64,000 nucleotides of DNA from Meconema thalassinum (lineage: Eukaryota; Arthropoda; Insecta; Orthoptera; Tettigoniidae): positions 1,702,303,978 to 1,702,367,977 of the forward strand of contig OX336388.2 of assembly GCA_946902985.2 (NCBI GenBank). Reading direction: 5' to 3'. Each line of letters starts with the position of its first letter. Positions within the stretch are counted from its first letter, which is position 1. Below the pieces are notes generated by a model. The model was given only the letters and a program-made list of their open reading frames with translations. It was not told the origin of the DNA and searched no databases. This document shows, one piece after another, positions 24,045-35,200 of this stretch. Made by a program: the position numbers and the translations under genes.

Positions 24045-24545
24045 AATTGGTTCCCGATCCTAGAAATTCTTCATTCTTCGCTGAGGTTCATCCTCTTTTC
24101 CTTTCACCAGGTGTTCTTGCTCGGTTTACTTTGTTTTTCCTGACACACTTTGAATTTATCTCAAAATGCATCTCTAACTCAGATCTCTTTTCGATTGATC
24201 CCAACATTCTCCGTGTCATTTCTCGTATTCTGCACCCATTTTGACGTCGCCTTTATCTTGCTAAAGCAGATAAAGAAATTCTTCGTTAGTCGACGCTCGC
24301 TTATTCACGTGGGATAGCATAAAATATAGTCTCCTCTTGCTTATGATCTCTGTGATTTTCTCTGCCTCTCTGATGTCTGTATAGATCTTCATCCTTCCAC
24401 TTTCTCGATGTACCATCTTTTATTTTTTCCCAGGATCTTCGTCAATATTATTCGTACATTCTTCTCTAATTCCCCCATGTCCCGTTTCTCATTGAGTATC
24501 AGGCATTCTGAATTGTGGAGTCCCTCTCGCTTGACAATCTTGCTG
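24045..24545 (-). pseudogene. LINE ORF2 C-terminal end
   Basis: The minus strand, across frames with stops, reads ECLILNEKRDMGELEKNVR, then ILTKILG, KIYTDIREAEKITEI and KRRLYF. It continues with KWVQNTRNDTENVGINRKEI and ends in a KRMNLSEE-type tail. This order matches the region after the reverse transcriptase domain of insect non-LTR elements, where REILRKILGP, a KITEIIRKRRLxFYGH block, a KWVxEIxKDLxxLGI block and an ERMKxYW tail are usual. Only this end is present and it is broken by stops. Function in life: target-primed reverse transcription. Confidence 0.72.
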
Positions 24546-24555
24546 TTGTGACTTA

Positions 24556-24598
24556 TTAGCCTACTTTCGATTTTTGCAAAAAATGAAAGTAGACTTAT
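24556..24598. repeat. isolated class-H terminal hairpin
   Basis: agcctactttcg, an internal loop with tttttgcaaaaaa, then gaaagtagac: the same end hairpin as at 17750 and 6148, without an element body beside it. Confidence 0.75.
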
Positions 24599-24609
24599 GA
24601 TTAGACTTC

Positions 24610-24980
24610 AATATCTTGGGACTTCAGTCTCGCGCAAGCCTCTCACAATGTAGGTAAGCAGGAGCTTAATTTTGGTTGACTGCACCATATTCCTCCGATA
24701 CATGTAGTCCTAGCTCACCGAGATTGCAAACCATGTCGGGTTGTTCGTTCTAATATGCCAGCTGATCCTGGTGGAAGAAAGAATTTACCATAAAATTGTT
24801 CTGCAGGAAGTATTGCTGATAAATACTGGAATTAGTACCTAAGCAAAGTCACACACATTTACGGACTGTACTGGAAAGAAATAGTGGAGTTAACCGCACT
24901 ACACTGTTTGCCTTTCTACAGTGGCTCTATCCAAGACAGTGTGACCATAGTGGTCTCGCTTCGGATCACTCAAAGTAGTC
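24610..24980. other. nothing recognised
   Basis: No feature seen. Confidence 0.4.
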
Positions 24981-24984
24981 TCGC

Positions 24985-25115
24985 CACCTGCCTCACAAGG
25001 CTGAGTGTAACCAGTTTCAGCCTTCTGACCAGAATTAAATTTCTTGGTAGAGCCAGTAATCGAGCCCGGACCTCAGAGGTGACAGCCAAAAATGCTAGCC
25101 ACAAGGCGGACGCAA
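24985..25115 (-). mobile_element. SINE family B head fragment
   Basis: Matches the ggcagagccgggaatcgaaccc region and the ctgaccagaattaaat block of other family B copies, with substitutions. Confidence 0.65.
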
Positions 25116-25119
25116 GACA

Positions 25120-25530
25120 GTTAGATAGGTAGAGAAAACAGAACCCATGGCATTTTCGATTCCGACATCAATCAGTAAACTTCACCTCGGACTTATGTCT
25201 AAATCTGGCTAGCTTTCAATAATAAGTGATTCCCTTCGATGTCTTAGCTCAATAGTTCCTGCGTGTACACTCAAAGTACACTTCAGAGAGGCAATGCATG
25301 TCTTTGTGAATCGACCACGTACTCTCTAAGGTATTCTATTTCTTATGTGTATAAATAGTTTCCAGGTCACGCCTTTGTTCCTCACCGCGATTGTGCTGTA
25401 TCCTTAACTTTATCTTGATTGATGTAGATACATAGCAACAGTTGCTCTTGTGGGAGCCGTTTGGACCAGACGGTTTAATTCCAACTAAAGCCACTATAAC
25501 AGATAACAATACTGGCAAACGTCTGTAAAT
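25120..25530. other. nothing recognised
   Basis: No feature seen. Confidence 0.4.
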
Positions 25531-25544
25531 CCAAGCATAACTTC

Positions 25545-25599
25545 AGTTAGTTAGTTAGTTATTGATGTTTTAAGGGGCGGAACTACGAGGTCATCTGCC
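25545..25599 (-). mobile_element. 55-bp stem-loop retro-insertion with (AACT)n tail
   Basis: Exact 14-bp duplication ccaagcataacttc at 25531-25544 and 25600-25613. On the minus strand the insert is a ggggc...gccccttaaaac stem-loop and linker followed by aactaactaact. The first stem bases overlap the target duplication, so the boundary is uncertain by 2 bp. Confidence 0.85.
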
Positions 25600-25619
25600 C
25601 CAAGCATAACTTCCAAATT

Positions 25620-25800
25620 ATGATAATAATAATTATTATTATAATATATGAATTGAACGTCCCTTTGAACTGGTGTGGTTTTGTAGAGACCGGGCTGACG
25701 GAATTTTGCTTAAGGAGTGGGACTTTTACCGTGCTAATAAATCTGCTAATCTATAGAATTTTAGCACCCTCAAATGTCAACCGATTGAGTCGGTGAATAT
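25620..25800 (-). mobile_element. SINE family F, diverged
   Basis: ATT/AAT-rich tail at 25621-25645, then the cccttt..aactg, gacggaattttgc and cctcaaatgtcaaccgattg blocks of the copy at 39862-40059. Confidence 0.65.
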
Positions 25801-25829
25801 TGGGTACAGTAGATGAGAGTTTTACCAAT

Positions 25830-26435
25830 GTGCTATTCATGGGACCGAGTAACCCCCTTTAACTTTGGATGTAAATAAGGTTAATTTGTCTATCATAACT
25901 ACGAGTGGGCAATATTTAACGTGCTCGCTGTCACTCTTAAATATCCTTGAATACCATTGGAATAAGCTAAGAGCGAGCTTGCAACCTTGGGTTTTAAAGA
26001 GCATCACTTATACAGCTGTTCCTCTTAGTCGTACATCGTGAGGAGACGGAGATTATTTCAACAATCGCCAAAGAACACAATAATTTTCTGACTTTTCAAA
26101 AATGTAGTGTTTTTCTCATTTAAAACTATAGGTCTAACAACAATTTGTTGTTTTCATAAGTCTTGTAACTGGGGGTTTCAGCCAGTCTCTTGCGATAAAA
26201 TTGCCCGGCATATTTTTTTTACTAAATGGAGCTTGTTAATGCAGTAGTCACTATCCAAGCATTCTTCTGGAGTTAAAATGGAGGAAGCATAGAGAAGCTT
26301 CTATTGAGGTCCATTGAGAGGTTCAAACCAACCTGTCTCTCGAGACCATCGATAGTGGCCACCGTTTGGACGAACGGATGGCCATTCTGTCGTCACCTGT
26401 TAACTGGACTTTGGAGAAAAACTAACCTTAAGGCC
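25830..26435. other. nothing recognised
   Basis: No feature seen. Confidence 0.4.
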
Positions 26436-26439
26436 TAGA

Positions 26440-26850
26440 TGTTGTTTGTTGTTTCATTTCAGGGGCTTGGGTGGTTTTATTGGGTATGTGTGTCGAATTT
26501 GTCTGATGGTCTCTGTTATTGTTGTGTCTGTACTCACAAGCCACAAGTGAGATTTTTATTGTTAATAATTCGCCTTTTGTGCTTGAGACGTATTGGTCAT
26601 CACTCCCATTTACTTGGTTGGGTGTTCAACTTATCTGATAACCTGTGTTTATGTGGTGACTGTACTAGAGCGTATAACTATAATTATTAGGGTCAGGGAT
26701 GTGGTAGAGAGCCCGGGGCTTAAATTAACGTACTATCCAGGTTGTGTCCCTGTGGGAGTGTGGAAAACCACACTCAGGATTGTTGCTATCAGTGACGAGA
26801 TTCGAACCTCCAGCTGCAGATCCCCATTGCGGTCGTGATGAACAATGGAG
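26440..26850 (-). mobile_element. SINE family B-like with duplicated 3' tail
   Basis: The head (+ strand 26795-26850, with gacgagattcgaacctc) and middle join a tail at 26583-26690. A second, independent-looking copy of the tail is at 26440-26545 (gtttcatttcaggggcttg, then gaatttgtctgatggtctctg). Confidence 0.65.
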
Positions 26851-27800
26851 CGTGGGGAAAGGATACCTGATTGGTCTTGTTTGAGTTACGTAAATGTCAC
26901 GTGACTTTCGCTCACTGTGCTAATAATAGCCGCTAGCTGACCCCAAAGATAAGAGATCACAATTTATGATATAAAGTAAGAAATCAAATTTTGAAAGGAG
27001 AACCGTCCTTAAGAATCATTAAAATTCAAGAAGCCAAGAAAAGTAAGCCAGGAAGCGGAAGAGATTTGTCTCCCTACTTGACACTCTGCCCTATGCATTA
27101 TTCAATGTAATGCATGACCAAGTCATTTACATAGGAATGGAGTTGCTTGAATGTGTTATGAACCAATTTAAGAGTAGAAATATGTGCCCTGCGTGGAGTA
27201 CTTTTGACTAATTCAAGTTTTATGGCCCTAAATTTCACACCATTATAACTAATTTCCCTACAGGAAGCTCACTGATATTATCTTGAAGAATATAATTGAA
27301 TCTGACACCAAATTATTTTAAAAATGAGCAAGGCTTATTAAACGCTATTTTGGAAATTAATGCGAAATATCTTCAGAACGGCTTTTCGTGTTAAACACTT
27401 CATTATCTCACTTTCCTCCAACAAGCGCGAATTGCATTTTCAAAGATTTATTCTGAATGGCGCTTGTCTGACGGACAGCCTTATAAAACTTGTTGTGCAT
27501 ATCAAATTTTACTACAGTATTTAATATTCATACTGCACAGTTGTAAGGCACTAGAGATTACAAAACTCTTGCAATCAACATTCTGTATTTTGTACATGTT
27601 TGAGTCATGTATATCTGGAATCAGTTTTGTCTGATTTTGTATCCAAGTATAAAAGTGAACACAACAAAGGACAAAATGTGAAGCCTGGTTCTTTCCATCC
27701 TTCCAGTACATGTTCATAAAACTGAATATTGGCTACGTTACCCGCTTGCATTGTTAGTTGGAAGATACGACATAAACCCACAAAAAACTATTCATCCACT
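26851..27800. other. stretch with one weakly repeated segment
   Basis: Around 27365-27470 the phrases tcagaacggcttttcg and ttattctgaatg recur in the same order at 47245-47355, which suggests an unclassified old repeat. No gene seen. Confidence 0.4.
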
Positions 27801-27804
27801 ATGG

Positions 27805-27985
27805 GTACTAACCCGTGCCTCGCTGGTATGGGGAGAGCGTATGTTCGAATCCCACCTCGACCGTCCTGAAAATGGTTTTCGTGGTTTCTTCATGTAAATG
27901 CTGGGATGGTTGCTTTCAATAGATCCACGGCCGATTTCCTTCCAAACACCCTTCCCTGACCTGTCCTTATAGTAATATATATTAT
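27805..27985 (+). mobile_element. tRNA-derived SINE related to family B
   Basis: Head with gtatgttcgaatcccacctc, then tggttttcgtggtttc and aaatgctgggatggttgc, the middle block of family B. The tail is different or lost. Confidence 0.65.
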
Positions 27986-27999
27986 GGCCATTGTCTGCA

Positions 28000-28977
28000 T
28001 TAATAACATTATTATGTGTCCCGAGAAAGTTTTTCGGGACAGTACGCCAAAAACGGGGACTGTTCCGGTACGTCTCGTCACCCTTTTCATTAAAGTGTGA
28101 CGAAATGGTCATGATTGAACACTGTCATGTATATAATAGGGCCTACATGGATTTTCGTTTAGCCTTGCAATGCTAAGAGCCTCGTAACAATCCATATTTC
28201 ATATTGCTATGATCAGCCAGACCTGAGAAATCGTTGTTTTACAAAATTAACAGCAACTGTTTTTAGAAAAGTCAGATTAGAGTACAACTTCATATACACG
28301 TTATCAACAAGTTTCTTTAAGACGTATTAAAGTTTCATAAGTTTTGATATCGGCCTACCTAATGATCTGTATAAGTGATCGCTCCGTTAGACTTAGTAAA
28401 GCAACTGGCACTCTCTTCGTTCAATATCTTATACAAATTCAACGGAATACAATACAAATGTTTTCTCTATAATATAGAATACGCAGAATACAATACGAGG
28501 ACATTTGATGTAGCTTGTTTTCATATAAGTCTACGGGTAAACTTTTTATTGACATCTAAACTCCAGAATCTATATATTTTCCCCCGACAGTAGATGTCAT
28601 TCCTTCATCGTTGTCTTGAAGGAGTCAATGTGAGGATTATTTCTCATGGTCAACACGAAGACTGGAGTCCAATGACTTAAGATGGGGCCCAGGCGCACAT
28701 GTCTTCATATGTTCCAAAACGTCTGCGAATGTGCTTCTTTTTTAGACGTGAAAACTGGAAAGGGAACTCCGAGTTGCAGGGTCCGTTTTGAAGTGCTTCC
28801 CAGCCAAATCCTCACTCGTTGGGCAGAGTGTTGCGCGTTGTCACCGTCTGATTACAGTCCAGACCATTTTCACTTTATGACACCTCATTTTCTACCAAGT
28901 GTATTAAAGTAAAAGAAACTACATCATTTCTTCTTCACATCCCTGTCAGATGTTGGAGAAATACACGCATCATTAAC
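28000..28977. other. stretch without recognised genes
   Basis: A short perfect-stem hairpin (gtcccga ... tcgggac) lies at 28019-28041. No gene was identified. Confidence 0.4.
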
Positions 28978-28986
28978 ATTACTTCC

Positions 28987-29499
28987 GAGTGGCTTCGGTG
29001 GCGTAGTTGCTACTATGCTGAGCTTCTGTGCCCAAGATCGCGGGTTCAAACCTGGCTGAAGTCGTCGCACTTTTTAAGAGCGTTAGAAATCCCGCAGTAT
29101 ACCTTCCTTCGGAGGGGAAGTAAATCCGGCGGTCCCATGTCATAGATTTATGACATGTAAAATAACCTTCCACTAACTACAATTATGTGAAGCAAAATGT
29201 GTTGGTTAGATTTGATTAACGCTCTATTACGTTCCAACGTTCGCCGCCAAGTGCCGGTTGCGGTGGCATCTAGTAGCCAAGTTAGTGGCTAGGTGTCGTT
29301 GACGGTAACATTTGGTAGCAAAAGTAGGAACTACTTGAAATTGATCGTCTGCAGTCCTTACCTGAATTACAGATAACACACATTAATACAGTCATCACAA
29401 CGACCACCGGTTATCAGACAGATTGTACACACACCCAAAGTACACAGGGCTACATGACCGCGATGTCGCAGCCCCTAAACTGAGGAACCAACCAACCTA
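28987..29499 (+). mobile_element. SINE family A, full length with target duplication
   Basis: Head gtggcttcggtggcgtagtt and B-box gcgggttcaaacctggc. The middle contains ccttccttcggaggggaagt, and the shared 3' tail ends in aaccaaccaacc. 9-bp duplication attacttcc at 28978-28986 and 29500-29508. Confidence 0.9.
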
Positions 29500-29654
29500 A
29501 TTACTTCCAAAAACAAAACAAAAGCACTGAGAATGAATGTACAAGGTTGAGTGGTGGTTGTGCTGCTCGCCTCCCACACATGGCCCAAAGGACAGTTTTA
29601 CGAGCTTTCGCCCTCATTCTCTTTCATTTGGCTACTCATTGAAACATCGTCATT

Positions 29655-29790
29655 ATTGTTAGTTCTTTCAGGGTCTAGGGACATGATGGTTATCAGCCAC
29701 GTGTACTTGGTGTGTGATCAATTTGGGTGATTATCTATGTTTCTGTGGAGACTGTAGTAGTGTGTTTGGTTTTAACTATCAGAATTAAGA
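29655..29790 (-). mobile_element. shared SINE 3' tail fragment
   Basis: Diverged copy of the tail common to families A and B, with tttcagggtctaggga and ctgtggagactgtag-type sequence. Confidence 0.55.
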
Positions 29791-30020
29791 GTGAGGGTAA
29801 ATACACAAGAACTTGAAATAAGGAAATAATCTCAAAATTTTCCTAAAGGGAATTTAAACAAGTAGTTCCGTGAAGAACTATACATCCTATTTTCATATAT
29901 CCTACTTATGTTAATTGTCTTTACCTACATACACAATTTCAGTTTGATTGCTGTAATAGATTCGTCGATATTGAGAACCGACTAAATATTTCGGATGGTC
30001 GTCATGTTAGATTTTATATA

Positions 30021-31486
30021 CACACATCAAAAAAAGTTTTGCATCACCTCGGTTCCCAGATCTCCAGCATATAGACGTTGACTGTGTATATTGTATCCAA
30101 GATACAGTCCCTTTGACTGTTCATAGATGTCACTAAAACTGCTCAAAGATGTAAACAACCATGCATGAGCAGGGCCTATTAGACGGAGGGGGTACGACAG
30201 CCGATCAGTTCCAGTCATTCCACCAGGACGAAGGTACGCTGCTCATGTTGTCTGTAGTTCTACCATGCCTAGAAGGTCAATACCGCAGTTCGATCGCGTC
30301 CGCATTGTTACTTTGTGTCAAGAAGGGCTCTCAACAAGGGAAGTTTCCAGGCGTCTCAGAGTGAACCAAAGCGATGTTGTTCGGACATGGAGGAGGTACA
30401 GAGATACAGGAACTGTCGATGACAGGCCTCGCACAGGCCGCCCAAGGGCTACTACTGTAGTGGATGACCGCTACTTACGGATTGCCGCTCGGAGGAACCC
30501 TGACAGCAATGCCACCATGTTGAATAATGCGTTTCGTTCAGCCACAGGACGTCGTGTTTCAACTCAAACTGTGCGCAATAGGCTGCATGATGCGCAACTT
30601 CACTCCCGACGTCCATGGCGAGGTCCAGCTTTGCAACCCCGACACCATGCAGCGCGGTACAGATGGGCCCAACAACATGCTGAATGGACCCCACGGAATT
30701 GGCATCACGTTCTCTTCACCGATGAGTGTCGCATATGCCTTCAACCAGACAATCGTCGGAGACGTGTTTGGAGGCACCCTGGTCAGGCTGAACGTCTTAG
30801 ACACACTGTCCAGCGAGTGCAGCAAGGTGGTGGTTCCCTGATGTTTTGGGGTGGCATTATGTGGGGCCGACGTACGCCACTGGTGGTCATGGAAGGCTCC
30901 GAAACGGCTTTACAATACCTGAATGACATCCTCCGACCCATAGTGCAACCATATCGGCAGAATATTGGAGAGGCATTTGTCTTCATGGACGACAATATCT
31001 CGACCTCATCGTGCACATCTTGTGAATGCGTTCCTTCAAGATAACGACATCGCTCGACTACAGTGGCCAGCATGTTCGCCAGACATGAACCCTATCGAAC
31101 ATGCCTGGGATATGTTGAAAAGGGCTGTTTATGGACGTCTTGACCCACCAACCACTCTGAGAGATTTACGCCGAATTGTCGTTGAGGAGTGGGACAATTT
31201 GGACCAACAGTGTCTTGATGAACCTGTGGATAGTATGCCACGGCGAATACAGGCATGCATCAATGCAAGAGGACGTGCTACTGGGTATTAGAGGTAGTGG
31301 TGTGTACTGCAATCTGGACCACAAATGCTGAAAGTCTAGCTGTATGATGGTACAACATGCAATGTGTGGGTCTCATGAGCAATAAAACGAGCTGAAATGT
31401 TGTTTGTGTTGATCTCTATTCCCTTTGTATTTAACGGTTCCGGAACTCTTGGAACCGAGGTGATGCAAAACTTTTTTTGATGTGTG
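30021..31486 (+). mobile_element. Tc1-like transposon, 1466 bp, nearly intact
   Basis: Perfect or near-perfect terminal inverted repeats of about 36 bp (cacacatcaaaaaaagtttt... and its complement). TA duplications at 30019-30020 and 31487-31488. It holds one transposase gene. The uninterrupted paralogue at 15775-15790 gives the empty site and confirms both boundaries. Confidence 0.96.
30265..31291 (+). pseudogene. Tc1-family transposase, one frameshift
   Basis: Encodes the enzyme that would bind the ends at 30021 and 31486 and cut and paste the element into TA sites. The start MPRRSIPQFDR is at 30265. The N-terminus has paired helix-turn-helix regions (residues about 8-50) and a GRPRATT linker. 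The catalytic region has FTDECR (first Asp), FMDDN (second Asp) and NPIEHAWD (Glu), with 34 residues between second Asp and Glu, which is the DD34E spacing of Tc1. Total about 341 codons, the usual family length. A single-base insertion near 30996, immediately after FMDDN, shifts the frame, so the sequence is split into 30265-31044 and a C-terminal part ending at 31291. No other damage was noticed, so the insertion is probably young. Confidence 0.95.
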
Positions 31487-32752
31487 TATGTAGGTCCTAG
31501 AGTTATGTACTGTTACATGAAGATTATTGTGTACGTGTAGCATTCAAACTTCAATCGCATGATTAGGACACAAGAAGTAACAAGGAGATTTTAAAATTTC
31601 GCACGGCTGCCATCTTGTGGTTATGGAAACAATTAAAATAAATTACATTCCAGTGGATTAACATTCGTATTAGGATTAACTGTACCAAGTTTCACTGCAT
31701 CGGATGGTTAAATTATGAGAAACGTCCATGTGAATATTTATACTTCGCGTCGCTGCCATGTTGGATTTGTGATCATCAGGTTATTTAAAGTCCTATAGGT
31801 GCACTTAAGTTCATAGCCCCTATGAACATTAAAAAAATCAGTTTGATTGCTATAATATATTCGTAGATATTCAGAGCCGTCTAAATATTTCGGAAGGTCG
31901 CCATGTTGGATTGTTAAATGTATAGGCCATAGAGCCATGTACCATTAAAGGAAAATTATTGCTTAGGTTCATTATTCAAACTTTCACTTCGAATGCATGA
32001 TTACGACACAAGAAATAAAAATTTAATTTTAAAATTCGCAAAGACGCCATCTTGAGGTTATGTAAAGAATTGAACTAAATTAGATACCAGTGCATTACAC
32101 TGTGTATAAACATTTCCTGTACCAGATTGCATTGCGTTTGGAACATTAAATCGCGAGAAAGGTCTATTTAAAATTTTCAAATTCGCTTGGCCGCCATGTT
32201 CGTTTTGTAGTTAACCGGTTTTCGAAAGTCATATAGATGAACTTCCAGTAGTGCCCTTTATCTCCTTACAAAATTTAATGGTGATACCGGTAATAGTTTC
32301 AAAGATATAGAACGCCGGTGAAATATTTCGCACATCCGCCATCTTGTGGTTATGTAAACAATTGAACCAAGTTAGATGTCGGTGCATTACAATGTGTATA
32401 AACATATACTGTACCAAGTTTTATTGCGTTTGTTTGGTTAAATCGCGAGAAACGTCTATTTAAAAGTAGCAAATTCGCGTGACCGCCATGTTGGTTTTGT
32501 AATTATCAGTTTTTCAAAAGTCACATAGGAGAACTTCTAGTAGCTCCCTTTATTACCGTAAAATATTCCAGGGTGATATCGGTAATAGTTTCGGAGATAT
32601 TGAATGCTGGTGAAATATTTCGCACTGCCGCCATGTTGGATTGGTGGGACGTAACAAAATTTGAAGGGCACAGTCGGGGTCGTCCGGAATAGTGCTATGA
32701 ACTTACCGAGTTTCATTGAAATCGCTCCAGCCGTTTAGAATTTATTAGGGGG

Positions 32753-32812
32753 GACACACACACACCTCACACACACACACACACACACGCACACACACAC
32801 ACGGACAAAAGG
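32753..32812. repeat. (CA)n microsatellite
   Basis: Imperfect CA run just inside the right hairpin of the class-H element, equivalent in position to the (CAGA)n of the other subfamily. Confidence 0.9.
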
Positions 32813-32859
32813 TGATCTCATAAGCCTATTTTTTCAAAATTGAAAATAGGCTAAAAAGA

Positions 32860-33765
32860 AACAAAAAAACTACTCTCAGGATATACACTGTCAGCACCAG
32901 AATTCGAATCTCGAATGCCCCAACTTACCTTTTATAATTGCAGTCCTAATGCGGGATTTCACGCGATTGACTACCGTAAACTGCTGAATATCTCAAGACT
33001 TCACTAGCCGTCCGAAATAATGAATTGCACTTATCACTTCATTTCAATCCAGTGAAGTAGTCCGAATTTGCAAGTGCGAGGACTCTTTTCAAACAGTGGG
33101 AAGTAAGGTTGTCACTTGTCCGCCTCTGGCTGCAGTGGGCAACCGTGCTGAAGAGTGGAAATACCCTGCTCTGTTACACATTCAACGTTGTATGCTTTTT
33201 ATATATAAATCTTGCATGCTGTTGACCTCTAACATGCCGCGGGCACAGTTGGTGCAAACCACTGTGCTGCTCAATGTTTTATGATGGCCTTTCGTCTCAC
33301 GAGACCCCGCGCCTCAAATTAACGATGCGTAAAAGTCGTCTTATGTGGGAACAGGCATTGTTACCAGAGTGTTCGTTTAATGTAAGCACAGTTCACTTTA
33401 CGCTAGCTCCCGAGCAATAAATTGCTTTCAACAACAAATCGGAAGAGCATGTGCCTCTTTATGGTTCCAATTTCCTCCCTCAGAGCCAACACAGAGGATT
33501 GCAACGTATATTTCATAGTCTTTTAAAGGCTTGGCTGTAAACGTGTGGCGGTAGCAACAATCACTGGATAAATTAAACTCGGTTTTCTCCTTTCAACAGA
33601 AAGAAAATTTATGAGCCTAATCAAATCTCTAAAGCTTACAGAATATTACAATCTCGTATTTGAAACATGTTTAATATTCCCTCTGAATTGCATGGTTTAG
33701 AATCAATATAGCCTAGTGCCAACTAAAAAGTAGGATAAATATATCGATAGTTAAGTCTGAATGTT
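32860..33765. other. nothing recognised
   Basis: No domain in the short open frames and no shared repeat seen. Confidence 0.4.
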
Positions 33766-33769
33766 TGGC

Positions 33770-34222
33770 GGTTTCGGTGGCGTAGTTGGTAGCATTATGA
33801 GCTTCTATGCCCAATATCGCGGGGTCAAACCTGGCCGAGGTCGTCGGATTTTTTAAGAGCGTTAAAAATATCTCAGTATATCTTCCTTCGAAGGGGAAGT
33901 AAAGCCGGCGGACCCAAGTATCATAGATTTATGGCATGAAAAAGAACCTTCCACTAACTATACTTGTGTGAAGCTATAATTTGCAGGTTAGATTAGCGCT
34001 ATATTAGTTCCAACGTTCGGCGCCAGGTGCTGGTTGTAATGGCATCTAGTAGGCTAGTTCGCAGCTAGGTGTCGTGGACGGTAGCATTTGGTAGCAAAAG
34101 TAGGAACTACTTGAAAATTGACCGTCTGCAGTCCTTACTTGAATCACAGAAACATACACTAATTCAATCATCACAATTAACACCGGTTATCAGACAAATT
34201 CTACATACACCCAAAGTGTGAA
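33770..34222 (+). mobile_element. SINE family A, 3' tail truncated
   Basis: Head ggcggtttcggtggcgtagt; body as in 28987-29499; ends within the shared tail after cacccaaagtg. Confidence 0.85.
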
Positions 34223-34370
34223 ATGAATATAGGCTAGTCCATTTACACCAGATGACCGAGCTTTTAAGTAGTTATATTTCAATTACACTTGGAGACAATG
34301 TGGATGGTCCTCCGCACGTCAGTTTCAGTTACAACAACAAAAACAAGAAGCACTGCAATGTTCTTGTTAT

Positions 34371-34560
34371 GATGTTCAATTTTGTGCAAATAAATTCAAT
34401 TTCGAAATGTAATAATTTGTAGTCGCTCAACCCGATTGTACCCAATTGTGATGGATTTTTCCCTAATCCTGAATATAAATTCATGAGATTAATAAATACA
34501 CTTGAATAACCAGTTTCGATCGTCAAGTGATCATAATCAGATCCTTTACGCTTAGGGGAA
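34371..34560 (-). mobile_element. Penelope-type terminal unit with decayed hammerhead
   Basis: Aligns with 37835-38000: the cgattgtacccaattgtg block, ttcatgagattaataaata, and then ccagtttcgatcg. The ribozyme-like segment is 34504-34544 on the minus strand. See the ncRNA entry. Confidence 0.7.
34504..34544 (-). ncRNA. hammerhead ribozyme relic
   Basis: Same layout as 37944-37984 but with core CTGATTA instead of CTGATGA, so the invariant G is lost. There is a mismatch at the top of stem II and GTT at the cleavage triplet. The GAAAC core segment remains. Predicted inactive. Confidence 0.65.
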
Positions 34561-34639
34561 GTACACTTAGTGTTAAAGATCTAATGATACAAGTGTATTT
34601 ATTAATCTCAGAACTACTACTCCCCTCACCGGTCAGCCT

Positions 34640-34970
34640 GGAGCAGCCAGATTATCTCAGTGGACAGCAAGATCTGATTGTAATGATTGGATGGCTCCTT
34701 CAGAGAACCTTCCTCCGGGTGGAAATCAAGTCTGGAGAGTGTGGAAGTCCTTAAATCGGCTCAGGAGTGGCGTCGGACGAACTAAGGACAACCTGTTCAA
34801 ATGGGGCTTTTTGAAGGAATCTTCCACCTTGTGTGACTGCGGGGAGGAACAGACAACTAAACACTTAATTAACTGTCCTAGTTGTCCTGCATCATGTTCC
34901 ACACAAGAGCTTGTTGCTGCTTCAGACAACGCTGTTACTGTTGCACAATTTTGGGCTGATATTGTTTAGT
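34640..34970 (+). pseudogene. jockey-like LINE ORF2 C-terminus
   Basis: The open frame from 34691 reads VWRVWKSLNRLRSGVGRTKD, then NLFKWGF, CDCGEEQTTKHLINCP and a stop at 34967-34969. This is the C-terminal Cys/His segment found after the reverse transcriptase of many insect jockey-type LINEs (LNRLRTGxGR, then WG, then CDCGxxxQTxxHIxxxCP). The preceding part is frame-shifted. AATAAA at 35062 could serve as the element's polyadenylation signal. The fragment lies between two inverted Penelope-type terminal pieces (34371 and 35075), which is unusual and may be coincidental nesting. Confidence 0.8.
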
Positions 34971-35074
34971 TTGTCATTTAAGATTTGTGTTACATTGTAT
35001 TTATATTCTATCAACCTTCGGTTTGTTTCCTATGTTTCTTTTTGCTGTGCTTTTGACTCGAAATAAAATTTATT

Positions 35075-35200
35075 AATCTCATGGTTTTTTTAGAATTAGG
35101 GAAACTCCCATTACAATTGGGTACAATCGTGTTGACTGACTGAAAATCATTACATTTCGATTGCTAAGGCAACACTGAACAATGGCTTCCTACACGACAA
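35075..35200 (+). mobile_element. Penelope-type terminal unit fragment, inverted
   Basis: Reverse complement of 34371-34500: tttattaatctcatgg, acaattgggtacaatcgtg, then ctaaggcaacactgaac and aatggcttcc. It stops before the ribozyme segment. Confidence 0.7.

Larger units (their letters stand above)
29860..32855 (+). repeat. class-H element interrupted by a Tc1 transposon
   Basis: Same subfamily as 15612-17790. End hairpin tagttc-cgtgaa-gaacta at 29863-29880; repeated units with cagccgccatctt and gccatgttgga (31605, 31757, 31900, 32050, 32340, 32630). (CA)n tract at 32753-32812 and end hairpin agcctatttttt...aaaataggct at 32823-32852. The Tc1 insertion at 30021-31486 sits in the ttttatata/tatgtagg sequence, which is intact at 15775-15790. 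Confidence 0.85.

Noticed and set aside
28682..28912. Open frame with a DYSPDHFHF segment resembling the SPD motif of mariner transposases
   Set aside because: Only this short stretch is similar. No second Asp motif, no inverted repeats and no other shared segments were found.
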